From an uncultured Eubacterium sp. (lineage in GTDB: Bacteria; Bacillota; Clostridia; Lachnospirales; Lachnospiraceae), in NCBI GenBank assembly GCA_910578975.1, contig CAJTRZ010000001.1, forward strand, positions 1 through 64,000: a DNA stretch of 64,000 bases, written 5' to 3'. Below the pieces are notes generated by a model. That model saw only the letters and a list, made by a program, of their open reading frames with translations. It was not told the origin of the DNA and did no database searches. A program made the position numbers and the translations under genes. Position 1 is the first letter of the stretch. The number at the start of each line of letters is the position of its first letter. Below are positions 59,508 to 64,000 of this stretch, one piece after another.

Positions 59508-60800
59508 TTATGCTTCTACCGCCTTAAATGCCTCTTCCAAATCTTCAAGAATATCATCAATATTCTCCGTTCCAATAGAAAGCCTGATTGTATTTGGTTT
59601 AATATCCTGTTCTAGTAACTCCTCCTCTGTACATTGGCTGTGTGTCGTTGTTGCCGGATGAATTACCAGAGATTTGGAATCTGCTACATTTGCTAATAAC
59701 GAGAACAACTGCAAATTATCAATAAACTTGTGTGCTTCTTCCTGTCCCCCCTTAATGTTAAATGTGAAGATACTTGCTCCTCCATTAGGAAAATATTTCT
59801 CGTACAATGCATGATTTGGGTGTTCTGGTAACGATGGATGATTCACCTTCTCTACCAATGGGTGGCTCGATAAATATTTTACCACTTTCTTTGTATTCTC
59901 ATTGTGCCTGTCAATACGAAGGGATAATGTTTCTGTTCCCTGTAATAACAGGAATGCATTAAACGGTGAAATAGCCGCTCCTGTATCTCTTAAGAGAATC
60001 GCCCTGATATACGTTACAAATGCTGCCGGTCCTGCTGCCTCTGTAAATTTCACACCATGGTAACTTGGATTTGGTTCTGAAATTCCAGGATACTTTCCTG
60101 AAGCCGCCCAGTCAAATGTACCTCCATCTACGACGATGCCACCAAGAGATGTTCCATGACCACCAATAAACTTCGTTGCCGAATGTACTACAATATCGGC
60201 ACCGTGTTCAATCGGCCTGATTAAATACGGCGTCCCAAAAGTATTGTCTACTACTACCGGAAGTCCATGCTTGTGTGCAATCTCTGCAATCGCATCAATA
60301 TCCGGAATATCACTGTTTGGATTTCCTAAAGTTTCTAAATAAACCGCCTTTGTATTTTCCTGAATCGCTCCCTCGACTTGCTCTAGATTATGGGCATCTA
60401 CAAATGTAGTATGAATCCCATAATTTGTCAATGTATGTGCCAACAGGTTTGATGTCCCACCATAAATAGTTTTCTGGGCTACAATATGCTCCCCTGCACT
60501 TGCCAGTGCCTGTATTGTGTAAGCAATGGCTGCTGCTCCAGATGCTACTGCAAGACCTGCCACACCGCCTTCCAATTTTGCAATTCTGTCCTCAAAAACT
60601 CCCTGTGTAGAATTGGTCAATCTTCCATATATATTTCCTGAATCCTCCAATCCAAATCTTGCTGCCGCATGTGCAGAATTTTTAAATACATAAGATGTTG
60701 TCTGATATATTGGAACTGCTCTGGAATCTGTTGCCGGATCCGGATTTTCCTGTCCTACGTGTAACTGTAATGTTTCAAATTTATAATTTCTCTCACTCAT
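59508..60800 (-). CDS. metY: O-acetylhomoserine sulfhydrylase
   Basis: PLP enzyme that forms homocysteine from O-acetylhomoserine and sulfide. The N terminus KFETLQLHVGQENPDPATDSRAVPIYQTTSYVFKN is typical of MetY, and VVHSATKFIGGHGTSLGGI contains the Schiff-base Lys (about 211). PLP-contacting YGRLTN (about 58-63) is present. 430 aa matches the longer MetY class, not MetB/MetC (about 380). It lies 51 nt after cysK. Confidence 0.95.
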   Translation of the reverse strand: MSERNYKFETLQLHVGQENPDPATDSRAVPIYQTTSYVFKNSAHAAARFGLEDSGNIYGRLTNSTQGVFEDRIAKLEGGVAGLAVASGAAAIAYTIQALASAGEHIVAQKTIYGGTSNLLAHTLTNYGIHTTFVDAHNLEQVEGAIQENTKAVYLETLGNPNSDIPDIDAIAEIAHKHGLPVVVDNTFGTPYLIRPIEHGADIVVHSATKFIGGHGTSLGGIVVDGGTFDWAASGKYPGISEPNPSYHGVKFTEAAGPAAFVTYIRAILLRDTGAAISPFNAFLLLQGTETLSLRIDRHNENTKKVVKYLSSHPLVEKVNHPSLPEHPNHALYEKYFPNGGASIFTFNIKGGQEEAHKFIDNLQLFSLLANVADSKSLVIHPATTTHSQCTEEELLEQDIKPNTIRLSIGTENIDDILEDLEEAFKAVEA

Positions 60801-60851
60801 TTTCCTATTCTCCTATTTTTTCTTTCTCACTTTATTACCATTAATAACCTA

Positions 60852-61781
60852 CTAGAAAAGAGGCGTGCTATAATATCTGTCTCCTGAATCCGGAAGCAAT
60901 GCAACAATTATCTTTCCTTTGTTCTCCGGTCTCCTTGCGAGTTCCTTTGCTGCAAATAAAGCTGCACCTGATGAAATTCCAACGAGAACACCCTCTGTTT
61001 TCGCAATCGCCTTTCCTGCTTCAAAAGCATCATCATTTGCTACTCGTATAATTTCGTCATAAACTTCTGTATCAAGTATATCTGGAACAAATCCGGCACC
61101 AATTCCCTGAATCTTATGTGCTCCCGCTCTTCCTTCTGACAGTACCGGACTGTCCTCTGGCTCTACTGCCACTATTCTTATAGCAGGATTTTTTGTCTTT
61201 AGATACTCTCCAACACCAGTAATTGTTCCACCAGTTCCTACACCTGCCACAAAAATATCAATCTCTCCATCTGTATCTTCCCAGATTTCCGGACCTGTTG
61301 TTAACTTATGTACTTTCGGATTCGATGGATTTGTAAACTGTCCAAGAATTACAGCCCCTGGTGTCTCGTTCTTAATTTCCTCCGCCTTAGCAATAGCACC
61401 CTTCATTCCTTTCGAACCTTCTGTCAAAACAATTTCTGCTCCATATGCTCTGATGATATTTCTTCGCTCAACGCTCATTGTCTCAGGAATGGTAATGACT
61501 ACTTTATAACCTTTTGCTGCCGCAACTGCCGCAATACCGATTCCTGTATTTCCAGATGTCGGTTCAATCAATGTTGCTCCTGGTGTAATCTGTCCACTTT
61601 CTTCTAAGTCCTGAATCATTTGAAATGCTACTCTATCCTTTACACTTCCTGCCGGATTAAAATATTCCAACTTTACTAAAATCTCCGCCTCCATCGCATC
61701 TACATTTCTCTGATAATTTCTCACTTCCAATAGAGGGGTTTTTCCAATTAATTCTGATGCACTTTTTTTAATATTTGCCAT
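60852..61781 (-). CDS. cysK: Cysteine synthase A (O-acetylserine sulfhydrylase)
   Basis: PLP enzyme making cysteine from O-acetylserine and sulfide. The PLP-Lys motif is NPAGSVKDRVAFQM (about 42-55), the substrate loop is TSGNTGIGIAAVAA, and the phosphate loop is GVGTGGTITGVG. 309 aa, usual length. First gene of the cysK-metY operon, with its own promoter and a possible sulphur-response box. Confidence 0.96.
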   Translation of the reverse strand: MANIKKSASELIGKTPLLEVRNYQRNVDAMEAEILVKLEYFNPAGSVKDRVAFQMIQDLEESGQITPGATLIEPTSGNTGIGIAAVAAAKGYKVVITIPETMSVERRNIIRAYGAEIVLTEGSKGMKGAIAKAEEIKNETPGAVILGQFTNPSNPKVHKLTTGPEIWEDTDGEIDIFVAGVGTGGTITGVGEYLKTKNPAIRIVAVEPEDSPVLSEGRAGAHKIQGIGAGFVPDILDTEVYDEIIRVANDDAFEAGKAIAKTEGVLVGISSGAALFAAKELARRPENKGKIIVALLPDSGDRYYSTPLF

Positions 61782-61814
61782 TTCTATATACCTCCTATAA
61801 GATGTCTCTTTTTA

Positions 61815-61822
61815 AATTCCTA
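61815..61822 (-). promoter_or_regulatory. Possible CymR-like box upstream of cysK
   Basis: The minus strand contains TAGGAATT, the core shared by CymR-controlled cysteine genes in Bacillus, about 30 nt downstream of the predicted -10 box. Two imperfect palindromes CCTAT-N7-ATAGG and CCTAC-N7-ATAGG lie around the promoter. Regulation is inferred. Confidence 0.35.
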
Positions 61823-61852
61823 TTTATTTAGTAGGTTTTAATCACATTAAGA

Positions 61853-61881
61853 ATAATACCATCTTTTTCCTATCTTTGCAA
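61853..61881 (-). promoter_or_regulatory. Promoter of cysK-metY
   Basis: TTGCAA (61876-61881) and TATTAT (61853-61858) on the minus strand, 17 bp apart; start near 61846 and a leader of about 65 nt with AGGAGG. Confidence 0.55.
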
Positions 61882-62020
61882 TAGGTTTTTATGATTCTAA
61901 AAAATAAATAACATTATTATTTTACATACTTTTATAATGTAATGCTACTAAAAATGCATTTTTTATAATAAAAGAAACATGAAAAACTTTTTTCATGTTT
62001 CTTTTTCCTATAAGCTATAT

Positions 62021-62452
62021 TTATAAAAACTTTTCCATATGTCCCATAAACTCTTTTTCGGTTTTCACCAACTCATGTGCTATCCTTTTTGCCTCATCCG
62101 AGGCATTACTATAATTATTTTCATATTCACAAATAGACTGAATCCCCATATTACATCCATCCATCATCAACTTCGCCGCCTGATGATTATCTCCCATAAA
62201 GGTCATTTTCATCTCAGTAGTTAAATGAGACATAAAACTTGCCATTAAGCCAGGTTCCTTTCCCCTTTCTCCGGCATCCTGTAATAAATGTACTGTTCTT
62301 GCATTAATCTGCTTATGTTTGTCTTTATATTCTTCAATGATATTTTTCATCTGAGCATCATGTAGTTTTTCTTCAACTTGTTCCATGCTTCCAATTGCCA
62401 TTTTACAACCAGAATTACATTCCTTTAACAGTTTAATTGTATCCTCGTTCAT
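62021..62452 (-). CDS. Ferritin-like four-helix protein (DUF2383-like)
   Basis: 143 aa, all helical: four amphipathic helices beginning MNEDTIKLLKECNSGCKMAIGSMEQ and ending VKTEKEFMGHMEKFL. The arrangement resembles DUF2383/ferritin-like proteins, though a complete diiron ligand set is not evident. The ATG at 62452 follows GGGAGG. Monocistronic; function unknown. Confidence 0.6.
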   Translation of the reverse strand: MNEDTIKLLKECNSGCKMAIGSMEQVEEKLHDAQMKNIIEEYKDKHKQINARTVHLLQDAGERGKEPGLMASFMSHLTTEMKMTFMGDNHQAAKLMMDGCNMGIQSICEYENNYSNASDEAKRIAHELVKTEKEFMGHMEKFL

Positions 62453-62535
62453 ATTACCTCCCAGATATATCAGCCCCAAACTTTAGAATTAATATTTTCT
62501 ATTAATATTTACAAGTATACAATTTTTATACTTTA

Positions 62536-63006
62536 TTAAAAATAGTGAAGTGCAATTGCTAAATTCAAATAACCTGCAAAAGATACCCACAATAAATATG
62601 GAATCATTAATTTTCCTGCCAGTTTGTTTATTGAATAAAACTGCTTGATTGTGATAAAAATCAAATACCACAGAACAATAAGCCATGCAAATGCCAGAAG
62701 ATAAGCATTAAAATTAAAAAATAACACTGACCAGATAACATTAGCTGCTAGTTGAAAAATATACACTAGAAGTGCTGAACTTCTTTCACTAGAATCACTT
62801 ATGTAAACAAGATATGACGCAATTCCCATCAAGATAAAAAGTATTGTCCATACAACTGGAAATAACCAGCCTGGCGGAGATAAAGGTGGTTTATATATCG
62901 TTTGATACTGTTCCATACTGTCTGATGTCAGTAACCACGATACCACGCCTGTTCCTAAACTTATTAATAAACTAATCAACAATTCTTTCCATTTTATTTT
63001 TCCCAA
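62536..63006 (-). CDS. TspO/MBR family tryptophan-rich sensory protein, TTG start
   Basis: Five-membrane-segment TspO homologue. YKPPLSPPGWLFPVVWTILFILMGIASYLVY (about 43-73) and the Trp-rich ANVIWSVLFFNFNAYLLAFAWLIVLW are the family hallmark. The start is taken as TTG at 63004-63006, 6 nt after AGGGAG, giving 156 aa, the usual TspO size; the upstream ATG at 63084 would add an unrelated extension and run into the mnmA terminator. TspO proteins bind porphyrins or lipids; role here unknown. Confidence 0.85.
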   Translation of the reverse strand: MGKIKWKELLISLLISLGTGVVSWLLTSDSMEQYQTIYKPPLSPPGWLFPVVWTILFILMGIASYLVYISDSSERSSALLVYIFQLAANVIWSVLFFNFNAYLLAFAWLIVLWYLIFITIKQFYSINKLAGKLMIPYLLWVSFAGYLNLAIALHYF

Positions 63007-63039
63007 AACATGCTCCCTAACCTTTTTTCTATAATATAT

Positions 63040-63086
63040 AAAAAAAGTGCTGCAATATGAACAATTTATGTTCATTTTCAGCACTC
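63040..63086 (-). terminator. Terminator of mnmA
   Basis: CAGCACT/AGTGCTG outer stem (63046-63052 with 63079-63085) plus an inner ATGAAC/GTTCAT stem, followed on the minus strand by UUUUUUU. Confidence 0.85.
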
Positions 63087-63103
63087 TTGATGTATTTCAT
63101 TTC

Positions 63104-64000
63104 TTATTGCATTATTTCAGTTTTTACAATGCAGCCTCCTCCAAGAACTACCTCTCCACTGTATAATACAACCGACTGTCCCTTTGTAATCGCACGTATA
63201 GGTTCATCGAATGTGATTTTCACATCACCATTATCCAAAACTTCTGCCACTCCCTCTGTCAATGGCTGATGATATCTGGTTCTTCCACTGATTCTGACAG
63301 GTTCTTTCGGAATCTCTCCTGAAATCCAATTGAAATCCGAAGCAATTAATTCTATTGAAAACAAATCTTTGTTTCTTCCTACCACAACCTCGTTTGTTTC
63401 CGGTCTGATCTCTAACACATAATGCTTTCCATCACGATTTACATTAATCCCTTTTCTCTGACCAACTGTATATCGGTAATATCCATTATGCTGCCCAATT
63501 ACTTTTCCGTTAATATCTAAAAAATTACCCTTTCCAACTTTTTCATTTGTGTAATTTTCAATAAACTGCATATGATTGCCGTCAGGAATAAAACATATAT
63601 CCTGACTATCATGTTTATCTGCATTAATTAACTGATACTTTTCAGCGATCTTTCTAATTTCCTCCTTAGTATATTCGCCAAGAGGCAGCATCGTATGCGC
63701 CAACTGTTCCTGAGTCATATAATATAGAACATAACTTTGATCTTTTGAATCATCCACTCCCTTTAATAACTCATATTTTTTTGTTTTTTCGTTAAATCTG
63801 ATTCGTGCATAATGTCCTGTAACAATCACGTCACATTCTAACTCTTTTGCTCGACGATCAAGTTCATTAAATTTCAGATAACGGTTACAATCTACACATG
63901 GATTTGGTGTCATGCCACATTTGTAACAATTCACAAACTTATCCATAACTTTTTCTCTAAATTGTGCTTTGAAATTAAAAACATAATACGGAAACTCAAA
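63104..64000 (-). CDS. mnmA: tRNA-specific 2-thiouridylase MnmA, 5' part beyond the window
   Basis: MnmA adds sulfur to U34 of Lys, Glu and Gln tRNAs. The visible 298 codons begin in the middle of the ATP-pyrophosphatase domain (FEFPYYVFNFKAQFREKVMDKFV) with GMTPNPCVDCNRYLKF supplying the first catalytic Cys and SQDICFIPDGN the second. The rest is the central and C-terminal beta domains (GQRKGINVN...). The frame stays open to base 64000, so the first ~60 codons with the PP-loop are outside. Confidence 0.95.
   Translation of the reverse strand, partial: FEFPYYVFNFKAQFREKVMDKFVNCYKCGMTPNPCVDCNRYLKFNELDRRAKELECDVIVTGHYARIRFNEKTKKYELLKGVDDSKDQSYVLYYMTQEQLAHTMLPLGEYTKEEIRKIAEKYQLINADKHDSQDICFIPDGNHMQFIENYTNEKVGKGNFLDINGKVIGQHNGYYRYTVGQRKGINVNRDGKHYVLEIRPETNEVVVGRNKDLFSIELIASDFNWISGEIPKEPVRISGRTRYHQPLTEGVAEVLDNGDVKITFDEPIRAITKGQSVVLYSGEVVLGGGCIVKTEIMQ

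Noticed and set aside
61782..62020. SAM riboswitch in front of cysK-metY
   Set aside because: None of the S-box conserved segments could be found; the leader is only about 65 nt from the predicted promoter.

Overview
The window is low-GC Firmicutes DNA, most likely from an anaerobic gut-type Lachnospiraceae or closely related Clostridia. The support is: a complete S10-spc-alpha ribosomal superoperon with a zinc-type S14, a zinc-binding L36 and an enlarged L17; meso-diaminopimelate dehydrogenase; two rubrerythrins; strong AGGAGG ribosome binding sites; and a secreted discoidin-like/Fn3 protein of the kind common in that family. No rRNA or tRNA gene and no CRISPR array was seen. The window ends inside mnmA.

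Layout. 0-7.6 kb: a secreted adhesin-like protein, a DUF1275 membrane protein, pnuC with a structured leader, a cold-shock gene, a short divergent UppS-like prenyltransferase, a MATE exporter and a [2Fe-2S] BFD protein. 7.6-18.2 kb: a defence island. On the minus strand it holds a DpnII-type (GATC) restriction-modification operon (two adenine methylases, a small acidic immunity-like protein and the nuclease), followed by a very large SIR2-domain protein. Upstream lies what looks like a second restriction-modification-like unit: a C-protein-sized XRE regulator followed after 3 nt by an unrecognised 202-aa protein, and a divergent DNA methyltransferase broken by a one-base frameshift. A 64-bp double-palindrome control element is duplicated in front of both arms. 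Tyrosine-recombinase and probable relaxase remnants close the island beside rpsI.

18.2-28.2 kb: rpsI, rplM, truA and the ECF transporter core (ecfT, ecfA2, ecfA1), normally joined directly to rplQ. Here about 6 kb of envelope genes (LtaS-like synthase, GT2 glycosyltransferase, secreted proteins, a leucine-rich-repeat remnant) separates them from rplQ. 28.2-44.9 kb: a repeat-rich trailer and then the superoperon rpsJ to rplQ, complete and transcribed leftward, with secY, adk, map and infA inside it. A 136-bp fold-back element abuts the infA stop codon.

45-64 kb: mostly chromosomal housekeeping genes. These include a GIY-YIG protein, ddh, a sodium:neurotransmitter-symporter gene interrupted by one in-frame amber codon, RNA methyltransferases, acetyltransferases, two rubrerythrins, a phosphopantetheinyl transferase, an ECF sigma factor overlapping a membrane-anchored beta-propeller protein (probable anti-sigma), a DUF4474 protein with a Cys/Lys tail next to a metallophosphoesterase, an Spx-like protein, a metY-cysK operon, a TspO homologue and partial mnmA.

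The most promising place for an undescribed system is 14.7-17.3 kb: the XRE regulator, the 202-aa partner, the frameshifted methyltransferase, the duplicated operators and a two-membrane-segment protein between the operator copies.
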